Shown: positions 28,539 to 37,729, counted from the first letter of the stretch. The stretch is DNA of 64,000 nt from Cellulomonas telluris (GCF_004886325.1 NZ_QXFN01000004.1:1-64000); one strand, 5' to 3'. A program made the numbers and translations. The notes: generated from the letters alone by a model not told the origin.

Positions 28539-29462
28539 CTACCGGGCCGTGACGGCGACCCGGTCGGCGAGCGCGCGCACCGTGGACGGCGAGGCGTAGG
28601 GAGCGGCGAGGCCGGGACCGGCGACGGCGACGCCCCCGGTCGCCGACGCGACGGCCAGCGCACGCGGCACGGGCTCGCCGGCGAGCGTGGCCCACAGCAG
28701 GCCGGCGGTGAACGCGTCGCCTGCGCCCTCTGCCTGGAGGACCTCGTGCACGGGGGCGGGGCCGACGTCGTACCAGCGCTCGCCGAGGTCGTCCGCCGCG
28801 AGCGCGAGGGCGCCCGCGGCACCGCGCGTGCAGACGGCCAGACGGGCACCCTCGGCGACGCGGGCGCGCAGGTAGCCCGCCGGGTCGTCGAGGCGCACCG
28901 CGCTGGCGACGACGACGTCCGCTGCCGCGGTGAACGCGCGCGGGTACTCGCCCACGCCGTCGTCGTCGTGCACGTCGCACCACACCGGCACCCCCGCGGC
29001 GCGCGCGGCGGCGAGGACGGGACGGCTGTGCTCGGCGAGGTCGACGACCGCGGCGTCCGCGCCGGCGAGCAGGTCGGCGAGCGGGCGTGCGGTCGGCGGC
29101 TGGACCGCGTCGGGCAGGGTCAGGTACACGGACAGGCGGGCGCCGTCGTCCGCGACGAGGTTGACGTGCCGCTCGCTGGCGCGCCCCGCGGCCGGCAGCG
29201 CAAGGACCTCCAGGCCCGGCCGCTCCAGCGCCGCGCGGACGTGCGCGGCGGCGTCGTCCTCCCCGAGGACGGTCCGCAGGGTCACGTCGACGCCGAGGGC
29301 GGAGAGCGTGAGCGCCTTGCCGGCCGACGTGCCGCCGAGGCCGTCCGACCACCCGTCGGCGAGGACGGTGTGCGGGCGCGGCTCGGGCAGGGTGCCCACA
29401 CGGACGGTGAGGTTCCAGGTGGCGGGGCCGGTGACGAGCACCCGCGGCGACGGGGAGGGCAC
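28539..29462 (-). CDS. PfkB-family sugar kinase
   Basis: 307 aa. It begins with VLVTGPATWNLTVRVG, has a GGTSAGKALTLSALGVDV substrate/Gly motif and the C-terminal AEGAGDAFTAGLLWA with the catalytic Asp of the GAGD anion-hole motif. These are the two PfkB signatures. It phosphorylates a sugar or nucleoside; the substrate cannot be told. GTG 29462 is supported by TACGCT 6 nt upstream. The last residues converge on dusB with an 18-bp gap. Confidence 0.88.
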   Translation of the reverse strand: MPSPSPRVLVTGPATWNLTVRVGTLPEPRPHTVLADGWSDGLGGTSAGKALTLSALGVDVTLRTVLGEDDAAAHVRAALERPGLEVLALPAAGRASERHVNLVADDGARLSVYLTLPDAVQPPTARPLADLLAGADAAVVDLAEHSRPVLAAARAAGVPVWCDVHDDDGVGEYPRAFTAAADVVVASAVRLDDPAGYLRARVAEGARLAVCTRGAAGALALAADDLGERWYDVGPAPVHEVLQAEGAGDAFTAGLLWATLAGEPVPRALAVASATGGVAVAGPGLAAPYASPSTVRALADRVAVTAR

Positions 29463-29468
29463 GGTGCG

Positions 29469-29474
29469 AGCGTA
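29469..29474 (-). promoter_or_regulatory. -10 box, leaderless promoter of the PfkB kinase gene
   Basis: TACGCT on the minus strand, 6 nt before GTG 29462. Confidence 0.6.
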
Positions 29475-29529
29475 CGTCGGGTCCACCGGACGGCGCACCG
29501 GTCGACGGGCGGGACGCCGCCGGTACCGA

Positions 29530-29535
29530 CAGACT
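29530..29535 (+). promoter_or_regulatory. -10 box, leaderless promoter of the YbdK-type gene
   Basis: CAGACT, 6 nt before ATG 29542, divergent from the PfkB kinase promoter 56 bp away. Confidence 0.45.
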
Positions 29536-29541
29536 CCCCGC

Positions 29542-30645
29542 ATGCGAACCGTGGGCGTCGAGGAGGAGTACCTGCTGGTGGGGGCCGACGGCGCCCCGGT
29601 GGGCGCCGCGGCGGCGGCCGTGCAGGCGTACGAGCTGCGCAGGGGACCGGCGGACCCGCAGCCGCAGCCTGGCGGCGGCCTGGAGACCGAGCTGAAGGAG
29701 CAGCAGCTCGAGACGGGGACGCACCCGTGCGAGGACCTCGGTGCCCTGACGGACGAGGTGCGCGCCGGCCGCGCCCGGGCGCGGGATGCGGCGGAGGCGG
29801 TCGGGGTGCGGCTGGCCGCCGTGGCGACGTCGCCGGTCGCGGCGAGCGGCAGCCTGTCGCACTCCGCGCGCTACCACCGGATGGCGCAGGAGTACGCGCT
29901 GACGGCGCGCGAGCAGCTCACGAGCGGGTGCCACGTGCACGTCGCCGTCGCGGACGACGAGGAGGGCGTGGCGGTCCTGGACCGGATCGGGCCGTGGCTG
30001 CCCGTGCTGCTCGGGCTGAGCGCCAACTCCCCGTACTGGCGGGGCGAGGACTCCGGGTACGCGAGCTTCCGGTCGCAGGTGTGGAACCGCTGGCCGACCG
30101 CGGGCCCGACGGCCCCGTTCGGCGACGCCGCCGGCTACCGCCGTGTCGTCGAGGAGCTGCTGGCGACCGGGGCCGCGCTCGACCACGGGATGCTCTACTT
30201 CGACGCCCGCCTCTCGCACCGGTACCCGACGGTGGAGATCCGCGTCGCGGACGTGTGCCTGCGCGCCGACGACGCGGTGCTCGTCGCGGCGCTCGCCCGC
30301 GGGCTCGTCGAGACGGCCGCACGGGAGGCGGCGGACGGGGTGCCGCCCGCGGTCGACCGCGTCGAGCGGCTGCGCGCGGCGACGTGGCGCGCCGGTCGGT
30401 CGGGCCTGTCCGGCGACCTGGTCGCGCCGCCCGCGTTCACGCCCGCCCCGGCCCGCGAGGTCGTCCGGGCGCTGCTGGACCACGTGCGGCCGGCACTCGA
30501 CGAGGCGGGCGACACCGGCCGCGTCGAGGAGCTTCTCGACGCCCTGTGGGTCCGCGGGACCGGTGCGGTGCAGCAGCGCGCCTGGTGCCGTGCGGGCGGC
30601 CTGCGCGCGGTGGTGGACGGCGCGGTCGCGGCGACGGCGGAGTGA
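29542..30645 (+). CDS. carboxylate-amine ligase, YbdK / GCS2 family
   Basis: 367 aa. The start MRTVGVEEEYLLV is the family's hallmark ATP-grasp-like GCS2 entry; LETELKEQQLETGTHPC, TSGCHVHVAV and the FDARLSHRYPTVEIRVADVC metal/ATP segment follow. E. coli YbdK has weak glutamate-cysteine ligase activity. In actinobacteria, which use mycothiol, the physiological substrate is unclear. The first Met gives the exact family N-terminus. Confidence 0.92.
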   Translation: MRTVGVEEEYLLVGADGAPVGAAAAAVQAYELRRGPADPQPQPGGGLETELKEQQLETGTHPCEDLGALTDEVRAGRARARDAAEAVGVRLAAVATSPVAASGSLSHSARYHRMAQEYALTAREQLTSGCHVHVAVADDEEGVAVLDRIGPWLPVLLGLSANSPYWRGEDSGYASFRSQVWNRWPTAGPTAPFGDAAGYRRVVEELLATGAALDHGMLYFDARLSHRYPTVEIRVADVCLRADDAVLVAALARGLVETAAREAADGVPPAVDRVERLRAATWRAGRSGLSGDLVAPPAFTPAPAREVVRALLDHVRPALDEAGDTGRVEELLDALWVRGTGAVQQRAWCRAGGLRAVVDGAVAATAE

Positions 30646-30682
30646 GCGCGGCTCCTCCGCCGCCGCCGCGACCGCGGTGGCG

Positions 30683-32401
30683 TCACGCCTGCGCGCGGGT
30701 CCAGACGGTCGTCGCCGCCGGCACGGTCGGCGCCTGCGCGGTGCCGCCGAGCGGACCCGAGGCGAGCAGGACCTCGGTGCCCTCGGGCAGGGCGACCTCG
30801 TCCTCGCCGAGGTTCGCCACCACGACGACGTCGCGGTTCGCGAACCGCAGCACGTGCGGGTCCTCGTCGAGCCAGCGCAGGTCGCCCGCGCCGAGCTGCT
30901 CGGAGCGGCGCAGCGCGAGCGCGGCCCGGTACATCTCGTAGGTCGAGCCGGCCTGGCCGCGCTGACGGTCCGCCGCGAGCTCGGCCCACTCCGCCGGCTG
31001 CGGGAGCCACGTGGCGCCCGTCGGCGAGAAGCCGAGACCCGGGGCGTCGCCCTCCCACGGCAGGGGCACGCGGCAGCCGTCGCGACCGCGCTCGACGCCG
31101 CCGGTGCGGAAGAAGGCCGGGTCCTGGCGCAGGTGGTCCTCGAGCGCCGTGTGGTCCGGCAGGCCGAGCTCCTCGCCCTGGTACACGTACGCCGAGCCGG
31201 GCAGGCCCAGCATGAGCAGGGACGCGGCGCGGGCGCGGCGCAGGCCGAGCTCCGCGTCGGGCTGCTCGTCGCCCTGGCCGATGCCGTTGGGGCGGTGGGT
31301 CGGGTCGCTCAGGCCCATCCGGGACGCGTGCCGCACCGTGTCGTGGTTCGACAGCACCCACGTGGTCGGCGCGCCGACGGCGTCGTTGGCCACGAAGGAC
31401 GCCTCGACGACGCGGCGCAGGGCGGGGCCGTCCCACCCGGCGGCCAGGAACGCGAAGTTGAAGGCCTGGTGCATCTCGTCCGGGCGCACGTAGCGGGCCA
31501 GCCGCGACAGCGGCTCGACCCACGCCTCGGCCACCATGGCGCGGTCGCCGTCGTACTCGTCGAGCACGGTGCGCCACGCGCGGTAGATCTCGTGCACGCC
31601 GTCCTGGTCGAACATGGGGCCGTGGTTGCCGGAGCCGCTCACGGCGTCCGCGTCGTCCGTGCCCTCGATCATCGTGACGTGGCCGTCCCAGTCGGGCAGG
31701 CCGGCCTGCTTCACCATGCCGTGCGCCACGTCGACGCGGAACCCGTCCACGCCGCGGTCGAGCCAGAACCGCAGGATCTGCTCGAACTCCGCGCGGACCT
31801 CGGGGTTCTCCCAGTTGAGGTCGGGCTGCTTGCTGTCGAACAGGTGCAGGTACCACTGCCCGGGCGTGCCGTCGGGGTCGGTGGTGCGGGTCCACGCCGG
31901 GCCGCCGAAGATCGAGCCCCAGTTGTTCGGCGGCAGCTCGCCGTGCTCGCCGCGGCCGTCGCGGAAGACGTAGCGGTCGCGCTCGGGGGAGCCGGGGGCG
32001 GCGGCCAGCGCCGCCTGGAACCAGACGTGCTCGTCGCTCGTGTGGTTGGGCACGAGGTCCACGACCACGCGCAGGCCCAGCTCGTGGGCGCGGGCGATGA
32101 GGGCGTCCGCGTCGGCGAGCGTGCCGAACAGCGGGTCGACCTCGCGGTAGTCGGCGACGTCGTAGCCGGCGTCCGCCTGGGGGGAGCGGTAGAACGGCGA
32201 CAGCCAGACCGCGTCCACGCCGAGCTCGGCGAGGTGGTCGAGGCGCGCGGTGACGCCGGGCAGGTCGCCGACGCCGTCGCCCGAGGCGTCGGCGAACGAG
32301 CGCGGGTAGACCTGGTAGATGACGGCGTGGCGCCACCAGGGTCCGGCGGGGTCCTCGGCCCGGTGCACGAGCGCGGCGTCGGGGAGGGCGTCGATGGTCA
32401 C
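30683..32401 (-). CDS. GH13 alpha-glucosidase / oligo-1,6-glucosidase-like
   Basis: 572 aa. A (beta/alpha)8 barrel with all GH13 regions: VVVDLVPNHTSDEH, nucleophile Asp224 in GFRVDVAHG, acid/base Glu292 in VAEAWV, and Asp354 in SNHDT, followed by a beta C-domain. No signal peptide, so it acts in the cytoplasm on imported maltooligosaccharides. GTG 32401 has GGAAGG 10 nt upstream. It lies downstream of the LacI regulator on the same strand and beside the maltodextrin importer, so it likely hydrolyses what that importer brings in. Linkage specificity cannot be read confidently. Confidence 0.93.
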   Translation of the reverse strand: MTIDALPDAALVHRAEDPAGPWWRHAVIYQVYPRSFADASGDGVGDLPGVTARLDHLAELGVDAVWLSPFYRSPQADAGYDVADYREVDPLFGTLADADALIARAHELGLRVVVDLVPNHTSDEHVWFQAALAAAPGSPERDRYVFRDGRGEHGELPPNNWGSIFGGPAWTRTTDPDGTPGQWYLHLFDSKQPDLNWENPEVRAEFEQILRFWLDRGVDGFRVDVAHGMVKQAGLPDWDGHVTMIEGTDDADAVSGSGNHGPMFDQDGVHEIYRAWRTVLDEYDGDRAMVAEAWVEPLSRLARYVRPDEMHQAFNFAFLAAGWDGPALRRVVEASFVANDAVGAPTTWVLSNHDTVRHASRMGLSDPTHRPNGIGQGDEQPDAELGLRRARAASLLMLGLPGSAYVYQGEELGLPDHTALEDHLRQDPAFFRTGGVERGRDGCRVPLPWEGDAPGLGFSPTGATWLPQPAEWAELAADRQRGQAGSTYEMYRAALALRRSEQLGAGDLRWLDEDPHVLRFANRDVVVVANLGEDEVALPEGTEVLLASGPLGGTAQAPTVPAATTVWTRAQA

Positions 32402-32465
32402 AGGTGGTCGACCTTCCAGTGGTGGGGGCGGAGCGTGGGGGACGGGCCTCGTCACCCCGGGGCAG

Positions 32466-32490
32466 CCGGAGGCGCACGGGTGCGCTCCGG
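32466..32490 (-). terminator. hairpin after the lacI-type gene
   Basis: CCGGAG, a bulged G, CGCAC, two loop bases, then GTGCG-CTCCGG: an 11-bp stem with one bulge, 62 nt past the regulator's stop codon on the minus strand. It could end or attenuate transcription before the GH13 gene. Confidence 0.5.
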
Positions 32491-32552
32491 ACGTCAGGGC
32501 GCGGCGGTGCCGCTGCGGGTGGTGAGGTGGCGCGGCGCGGGGCCGCGACGGG

Positions 32553-33629
32553 TCAGAGGGCGGCGGGGGCCGCGTCGGCCGGTGCCGCGCCGCGGTCGCC
32601 GGGTGCGGAGCCGGTCGAGCCGCGCACGACGAGCTCGGGGTGGAAGAGCAGCTCGGCGCGGGCGGCCGGCGTGCCCTTGATCTCGGCGACGAGCGCCGAC
32701 ACCGCGGCGTGGCCCATCGCGGCCACCGGCTGGCGCACCGTGGTCAGGGGCGGGTCGGTGAACGCGATGAGCGGGGAGTCGTCGAAGCCGACGACGGAGA
32801 CGTCCTCGGGGACGGACAGGCCGAGCGTGCGTGCGGCCCGCACGGCGCCCAGCGCCATCATGTCGGACCCGCAGACCACGGCCGTGTGCCCGGAGCGGAA
32901 CAGCTCGGTGGCGGCCGCGTGGCCGCCCTCGACCGTGAACAGCGTCGAGACGACGTGCGGCTCCGGGTCCGTGACGTCCGCGTGCCGGGCCAGCAGGTCG
33001 ACGAACGCGTCCCGCTTGCGCTGGGACGGCACGAACCGGGTGGGCCCGATCGCGAGGCCGATGCGCCGGTGGCCGAGGGACCACAGGTGCCGGAACGCCT
33101 GGTCCATGGCCGCGGTGTCGTCGGTGGAGACGGCGGGGGCGTCGACCCCCTCGGCGAAGCCGTTGACGAGCACGACCGGCACGCCCCGCCCGCGCAGCCG
33201 GTGGTACCGGTCCTTGCTCGCCGTGGTGTCGGCGTGCAGGCCGGAGACGAAGAGGATGCCGTCGACGCCGTGCTCGAGCAGCAGCTCGACGTACTGGTCC
33301 TCGGTCGTGCCGCCGGGCGACTGGGTGCACAGCAGGGGCGTGTACCCGCGGTCGGTGAGCATGGTCTCGATGACCTGGGCGAAGGCGGGGAAGACCGGGT
33401 TGCTGAGCTCCGGGACGACCAGGCCGACGAGGCCGGCGGACCGCATGCGCAGCTTCTCGGGGCGCTCGTAGCCGAGCACGTCGAGGGCGGCGAGCACCGC
33501 CTGACGTGCCTGTGCGGAGACGCCGTGCTTGCCGTTGAGGACGCGCGACACCGTCGCGGTACTCACGCCCGCCTGCTCGGCGAGGTCGGTCAGCCGGGTA
33601 CGCACAGGCGGCAGCGTAGTAGGGGACAC
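32553..33629 (-). CDS. malR: LacI-family regulator of the maltodextrin locus
   Basis: 358 aa. The N-terminal helix-turn-helix and hinge (LTDLAEQAGVSTATVSRVLN, then HGVSAQARQAVLAALDVLGY) are followed by a periplasmic-binding-protein-like sensor with GLVVPELSNPVFPAFAQVIE and VSVVGFDDSPLIAFTDPPLT. It should repress the divergent malEFG operon until a maltooligosaccharide binds. GTG 33629 follows GAGGAGG. Palindromic candidate operators lie in the 174-bp gap it shares with malE. The sugar assignment is from neighbours only. Confidence 0.88.
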   Translation of the reverse strand: MSPTTLPPVRTRLTDLAEQAGVSTATVSRVLNGKHGVSAQARQAVLAALDVLGYERPEKLRMRSAGLVGLVVPELSNPVFPAFAQVIETMLTDRGYTPLLCTQSPGGTTEDQYVELLLEHGVDGILFVSGLHADTTASKDRYHRLRGRGVPVVLVNGFAEGVDAPAVSTDDTAAMDQAFRHLWSLGHRRIGLAIGPTRFVPSQRKRDAFVDLLARHADVTDPEPHVVSTLFTVEGGHAAATELFRSGHTAVVCGSDMMALGAVRAARTLGLSVPEDVSVVGFDDSPLIAFTDPPLTTVRQPVAAMGHAAVSALVAEIKGTPAARAELLFHPELVVRGSTGSAPGDRGAAPADAAPAAL

Positions 33630-33690
33630 GGGACCTCCTCGTCCTCCGTGCGGCGGGTGTACGGAGCCCGCGTTGAAATGATGCCTGAAA

Positions 33691-33722
33691 GTTACCGTAA
33701 CGATTTGCAAGAGCCGTTGCAA
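33691..33722. promoter_or_regulatory. candidate operators for the LacI-type regulator
   Basis: GTTACCGTAAC (33691-33701) is a palindrome around one central base. Two copies of the self-complementary TTGCAA follow at 33705-33710 and 33717-33722. The first TTGCAA coincides with the malE -35 box, so binding would block transcription. Which element the regulator uses is not known. Confidence 0.6.
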
Positions 33723-33733
33723 CGTCGTACGTT
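33705..33733 (+). promoter_or_regulatory. malEFG promoter
   Basis: TTGCAA (33705-33710), a 17-nt spacer, TACGTT (33728-33733). The transcript would start near 33740, leaving a leader of about 64 nt before malE. Confidence 0.6.
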
Positions 33734-33803
33734 CCTGCCCACCAGGCCAGCGTCGGCGTCGCCGACGCGGGCGACGGCACCGATGACAACCAGGAGATGA
33801 ACG

Positions 33804-35039
33804 ATGCGACGGAGCATCCCGGCCGTGGCGGCGACGCTCGGCCTCGCGCTCACCCTCGCCGCGTGCAGCGGCGGCGGCGCGGACACCCCCGAGGCCACGA
33901 CGTCGGCCACCGCGGGCGGTGGCGGCGGCAGCGGCGACCTCGTCGTCTGGGTCGACGAGACGCGCCAGGCGGCCGTCGAGGAGGCCGCGTCGGCGTTCGA
34001 GGAGGAGAACGACGTCAGGGTCGAGGTCGTCCTCAAGAACTTCGAGGACATCCGCGCGGACTTCCTCGCGCAGGTGCCGACGGGCGAGGGCCCGGACATC
34101 ACGGTCGGTGCGCACGACTGGCTGGGCGAGCTCACGCAGAACGGCGTCGTCGCGCCGATCGAGCTGGGCGACCGCTCCGGCGACTTCGAGCAGGTCGCGG
34201 TCGAGGCGTTCACGCAGGACGGGCAGGTCTACGGCCTGCCGTACGCGATCGAGAACATCGCCCTCATCCGCAACACCGCGCTCGCACCCGCCGCGCCCGC
34301 CACCTGGGACGAGGCCGTCGCCGCCGGCCAGGCCGCCGGCACGCCCTACCCGGTCCTCATCCAGACGGGCACCGAGGGCGACCCGTACACGTACTACCCG
34401 CTGCAGACCTCCTTCGGCGCGCCGGTGTTCGCGCAGAACGAGGACGGGTCGTACTCGCCGGAGCTCGCCATGGGCGGCGAGCCGGGCCACGCGTTCGCGC
34501 AGTGGCTGCAGGCGCAGGGCCAGGCCGGCGTCCTCAAGACCGACGTCACGTACGACATCGCCGTCGAGGCGTTCAAGAACGGCGAGTCGCCCTTCATCAT
34601 CGGCGGCCCCTGGATGCTCGAGCAGTTCGAGGGCCTGGACCTGTCCATCGACCCGATCCCGTCGGCCGGTGGCCAGCCCGCGCAGCCGTTCGTCGGCGTC
34701 CAGGGCTTCTACGTCTCCGCGCAGAGCGAGAACGCGCTGCTCGCGAACGACTTCCTCGTGAACTTCATCGCCACGGACGAGGCGCAGCTCGCGCTGTACG
34801 AGGCGGGCAACCGCCCGCCGGCCCTGACGTCGGCCGCCGAGACCGCGTCGGAGGACCCGATCACCGCCGGCTTCGCCGCCGTCGGCGCCGACGCGGTGCC
34901 GATGCCGTCCATCCCCGAGATGGGCTCCGTGTGGGCCTTCTGGGGCGTCACCGAGGCGAACATCCTCTCGGGTGCGGCCGAGCCGGTCGCGGCCTGGGAC
35001 AAGATGGTCGCCGACATCCAGGGCGCGATGGGCTCCTGA
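33804..35039 (+). CDS. malE: maltodextrin-binding lipoprotein
   Basis: 411 aa. The lipobox LTLAAC ends at about residue 19, followed by a Gly/Ser-rich linker. The mature protein is a type 1 solute-binding protein of the maltose family (VVWVDETRQAAVEEAASAFE, EGPDITVGAHDWLGEL, GLPYAIENIALIRNTAL, IGGPWMLEQFEG). It captures maltooligosaccharides and delivers them to MalFG. AGGAG lies 7 nt before ATG 33804. A strong hairpin follows the stop codon, likely raising its level above the permeases. Sugar specificity is inferred from homology and the two GH13 neighbours. Confidence 0.93.
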   Translation: MRRSIPAVAATLGLALTLAACSGGGADTPEATTSATAGGGGGSGDLVVWVDETRQAAVEEAASAFEEENDVRVEVVLKNFEDIRADFLAQVPTGEGPDITVGAHDWLGELTQNGVVAPIELGDRSGDFEQVAVEAFTQDGQVYGLPYAIENIALIRNTALAPAAPATWDEAVAAGQAAGTPYPVLIQTGTEGDPYTYYPLQTSFGAPVFAQNEDGSYSPELAMGGEPGHAFAQWLQAQGQAGVLKTDVTYDIAVEAFKNGESPFIIGGPWMLEQFEGLDLSIDPIPSAGGQPAQPFVGVQGFYVSAQSENALLANDFLVNFIATDEAQLALYEAGNRPPALTSAAETASEDPITAGFAAVGADAVPMPSIPEMGSVWAFWGVTEANILSGAAEPVAAWDKMVADIQGAMGS

Positions 35040-35054
35040 CCTCGCACCGCGGCA

Positions 35055-35088
35055 GCGCGCCGCACGGTCCCTGCACCGTGCGGCGCGC
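35055..35088 (+). terminator. malE-malF intercistronic hairpin
   Basis: A perfect 14-bp stem (35055-35068 with 35075-35088) around a 6-nt loop, 15 nt after the malE stop and 89 nt before malF. It lacks a U run. It probably acts as an mRNA-stabilising or partial-termination element, giving more MalE than MalFG. Confidence 0.8.
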
Positions 35089-35177
35089 CCGCCGCGGGCG
35101 CGCGCACCGGTCCCCGGCAGCGCGCCGCCCGTCCCCCGGGGCGTGAGGACGCGCCCGCCACTGCGTACGGAGGCCTG

Positions 35178-36818
35178 ATGTCCACCCAGTCCACGCTCGA
35201 CGACACCTCGACCGCCGCCGGCGACGGCGACGCGCCGGGTCGGCCGCGGCGCCGCCGCCGCTCCCCGGGCACCCCGCACGCGTCGGGCACGGTCGGCGGG
35301 CTCGTCGCCAAGCTCGTCCTGATGGCGGTGGTCAACGCCTTCGGCGTGTTCGCGATCCTCGCGGCCTGGAACGAGGAGTCCTACGGGATCCTCGCGGCGA
35401 TGGTCGCCCTGCTCGTCGCGGCCGACTGGGTGTACTTCTCCCGGCGCACGCTGCCGCTGAAGTACGTCCTGCCCGGGCTCGCCTTCCTCCTCGTCTTCCA
35501 GGTGTACGTGGTCGCGTACACCGGCTGGGTCGCCTTCACCAACTACGGCGACGGCCACAACTCGACCAAGGAGCACGCGATCGAGGCGCTGCTCGTGCAG
35601 AACGAGCGGCGGGTCGAGGGGTCCGCGACCTACCCGATCACGGTGCTCGAGCGTGACGGCGAGCTCGGGTTCGCGGTCGTCGACGAGGACGGCGACGTCC
35701 GCGTCGGCACGGCGGAGGAGCCGCTGGCCCCGGTCGACGGCGCGACGCTCGACGGCGGCACCGTGACCGCCGTGCCGGGCGCGGAGCTGCTCGACCGGCG
35801 CCAGGTGCTCGAGCGCCAGGACGAGGTGACCACGCTCCGCGTCCCGTTCTCGGACGACCCGGAGGACGGCTCGATCCGCACGCAGGACGCGCGCACCGGC
35901 TACGTCTCCACCTCGACGCTGGAGCACGACGCCGAGGCCGACACGATGACCGACGTCACGACCGGCACGGTCTACTCGCCGAGCGACGACGGCTGGTTCG
36001 TCTCCCCGGACGGGGAGCGGCTCAACGTCGGGTGGCGGGTCGCGGTCGGGTTCGACAACTTCTCGACGGCGTTCGGCGACAGCCGGTACGCCGGCCCGTT
36101 CCTCAAGATCCTCGCCTGGACGTTCGCGTTCGCGATCCTGTCGGTCGTCACGACGTTCCTGCTGGGCCTGTTCCTGGCGATCACGTTCAACGACACGCGC
36201 CTGGGCGGGCGCCGGATCTACCGGACGCTGCTGATCTTCCCGTACGCCATCCCCGGCTTCCTCGCGGCGCTGCTGTGGTCCGGGATGCTCAACCGGTCCT
36301 ACGGCTTCGTCAACCAGGTCCTGCTCGGCGGCGCGGACGTGCCGTGGCTGACCGACCCGTGGCTGGCCAAGCTGTCCGTCCTGCTGGTGAACCTGTGGCT
36401 CGGCTTCCCGTACATGTTCCTCATCTGCACGGGCGCGCTGCAGTCGCTGCCGGGTGACGTGATGGAGGCGGCGAAGGTCGACGGCGCGGGCCGCTGGCGC
36501 ACGTGGCGGTCGGTGACGCTCCCGCTGCTGCTCGTCGCGACGACGCCGCTGCTCATCTCGTCGTTCGCCTTCAACTTCAACAACTTCACGCTCATCTACA
36601 TGCTCACCAACGGCGGGCCCCGCTTCGCGGACGCGTCGGTGCCGCTCGGCCACACGGACATCCTCATCTCGATGGTGTACTCCGTGTCCGGCCTCGACGG
36701 CACGGCCGCCAAGAACTACGGCCTGGCCAGCGCCCTGTCGATCGTCATCTTCGCCATCGTCGCGACGATCTCGGCGATCACCTTCAAGCGCACGAAGCAG
36801 TTCGAGGAGATCAGCTGA
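35178..36818 (+). CDS. malF: maltodextrin ABC transporter permease MalF
   Basis: 546 aa. Several N-terminal helices are followed by a large extracytoplasmic domain (about residues 125-285), the P2-like insert that distinguishes MalF from simple sugar permeases. The C-terminal binding-protein-dependent permease domain carries the EAA loop (GDVMEAAKVDGAGRWRTWRS) that contacts the ATPase. The N-terminal ~35 residues are polar and basic. ACGGAGG precedes ATG 35178. Its stop overlaps malG by one base. Confidence 0.95.
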   Translation: MSTQSTLDDTSTAAGDGDAPGRPRRRRRSPGTPHASGTVGGLVAKLVLMAVVNAFGVFAILAAWNEESYGILAAMVALLVAADWVYFSRRTLPLKYVLPGLAFLLVFQVYVVAYTGWVAFTNYGDGHNSTKEHAIEALLVQNERRVEGSATYPITVLERDGELGFAVVDEDGDVRVGTAEEPLAPVDGATLDGGTVTAVPGAELLDRRQVLERQDEVTTLRVPFSDDPEDGSIRTQDARTGYVSTSTLEHDAEADTMTDVTTGTVYSPSDDGWFVSPDGERLNVGWRVAVGFDNFSTAFGDSRYAGPFLKILAWTFAFAILSVVTTFLLGLFLAITFNDTRLGGRRIYRTLLIFPYAIPGFLAALLWSGMLNRSYGFVNQVLLGGADVPWLTDPWLAKLSVLLVNLWLGFPYMFLICTGALQSLPGDVMEAAKVDGAGRWRTWRSVTLPLLLVATTPLLISSFAFNFNNFTLIYMLTNGGPRFADASVPLGHTDILISMVYSVSGLDGTAAKNYGLASALSIVIFAIVATISAITFKRTKQFEEIS

Positions 36819-37729
36819 TGGCCACCACGTCCGCCGCACCGCGCGTCCGGCCGTCCGCCGCGCGCACCGGGCAGCCGCGCATGGCGCCAGGCCGGTGGTT
36901 CTCCGAGCTCGGCTGGCGCCATCTCGTGGGCGTCCTCGCCGTCGTGTTCGCGATGTTCCCGATCGTCTACGTCGTCTCGGCGGCGCTGTCCGAGGGCGGC
37001 ACGCTCACCGGCTCCAACCGCCTGTTCGGCGAGGTGTCGGGCTCCAACTTCTCGGCGCTCGGCGACTCGATGTTCTGGACCTGGCTCGGCAACACCCTGC
37101 AGATCGCGATCGCCACGGGCGTGGGCACGGTGCTCATGGGTGCGGCGGCGGCGTACGCGTTCTCGCGGTTCCGCTTCCGCGGCCGCCGGGCCGGCCTGAC
37201 GGCCCTGCTCGTGATCCAGATGTTCCCGCAGATGCTCGCGTTCGTCGCGATCTTCCTGCTGCTCATCGGCCTCGGCAACGTGATGCCGGTGCTGGGCCTG
37301 AACAGCAAGCTGGCGCTCATCGCCGTGTACCTCGGCGGGGCGTTGGGCGTGAACACGTTCCTCATGTACGGGTTCTTCAACACCGTCCCGCGTGAGCTCG
37401 ACGAGGCCGCGAAGCTCGACGGCGCCACGCACGCGCAGATCTACTGGACGATCATCCTGCGCCTCGTCACGCCGATCCTCGCGGTCGTCGCGCTGCTGTC
37501 GTTCATCAGCACGTTCGGCGAGTTCATCATCGCCCGCCTCGTGCTGCAGTCGGAGCGCAACTGGACGGTCGCGGTGGGCCTGTACGGCTGGGTGTCGTCG
37601 CTGCTCGAGGCCAACTGGGGCCTGTTCGCCGCCGGTGCGGTCATCTCCGCGGTGCCGGTGCTGCTGCTCTTCCTGTTCCTGCAGAAGTACATCGTCGGCG
37701 GCCTGACGGCGGGCTCGGTCAAGGGATGA
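36818..37729 (+). CDS. malG: maltodextrin ABC transporter permease MalG
   Basis: 303 aa, six predicted helices. The EAA loop reads ELDEAAKLDGATHAQIYW and the C-terminus ends FLQKYIVGGLTAGSVKG, a conserved MalG feature. ATG 36818 overlaps the malF stop (TGATG), and the malG stop overlaps the following GH13 gene by 4 nt, so import and intracellular breakdown are coupled. No ATPase gene is in the operon; a shared MsiK-type ATPase elsewhere in the genome is expected. Confidence 0.96.
   Translation: MATTSAAPRVRPSAARTGQPRMAPGRWFSELGWRHLVGVLAVVFAMFPIVYVVSAALSEGGTLTGSNRLFGEVSGSNFSALGDSMFWTWLGNTLQIAIATGVGTVLMGAAAAYAFSRFRFRGRRAGLTALLVIQMFPQMLAFVAIFLLLIGLGNVMPVLGLNSKLALIAVYLGGALGVNTFLMYGFFNTVPRELDEAAKLDGATHAQIYWTIILRLVTPILAVVALLSFISTFGEFIIARLVLQSERNWTVAVGLYGWVSSLLEANWGLFAAGAVISAVPVLLLFLFLQKYIVGGLTAGSVKG

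Noticed and set aside
32553-36839. A 1428-codon minus-strand frame
   Set aside because: Only its last ~360 codons (the LacI regulator) are real. The upstream part is the antisense of malE and malF, and the regulator has its own start with a strong ribosome site at 33629.
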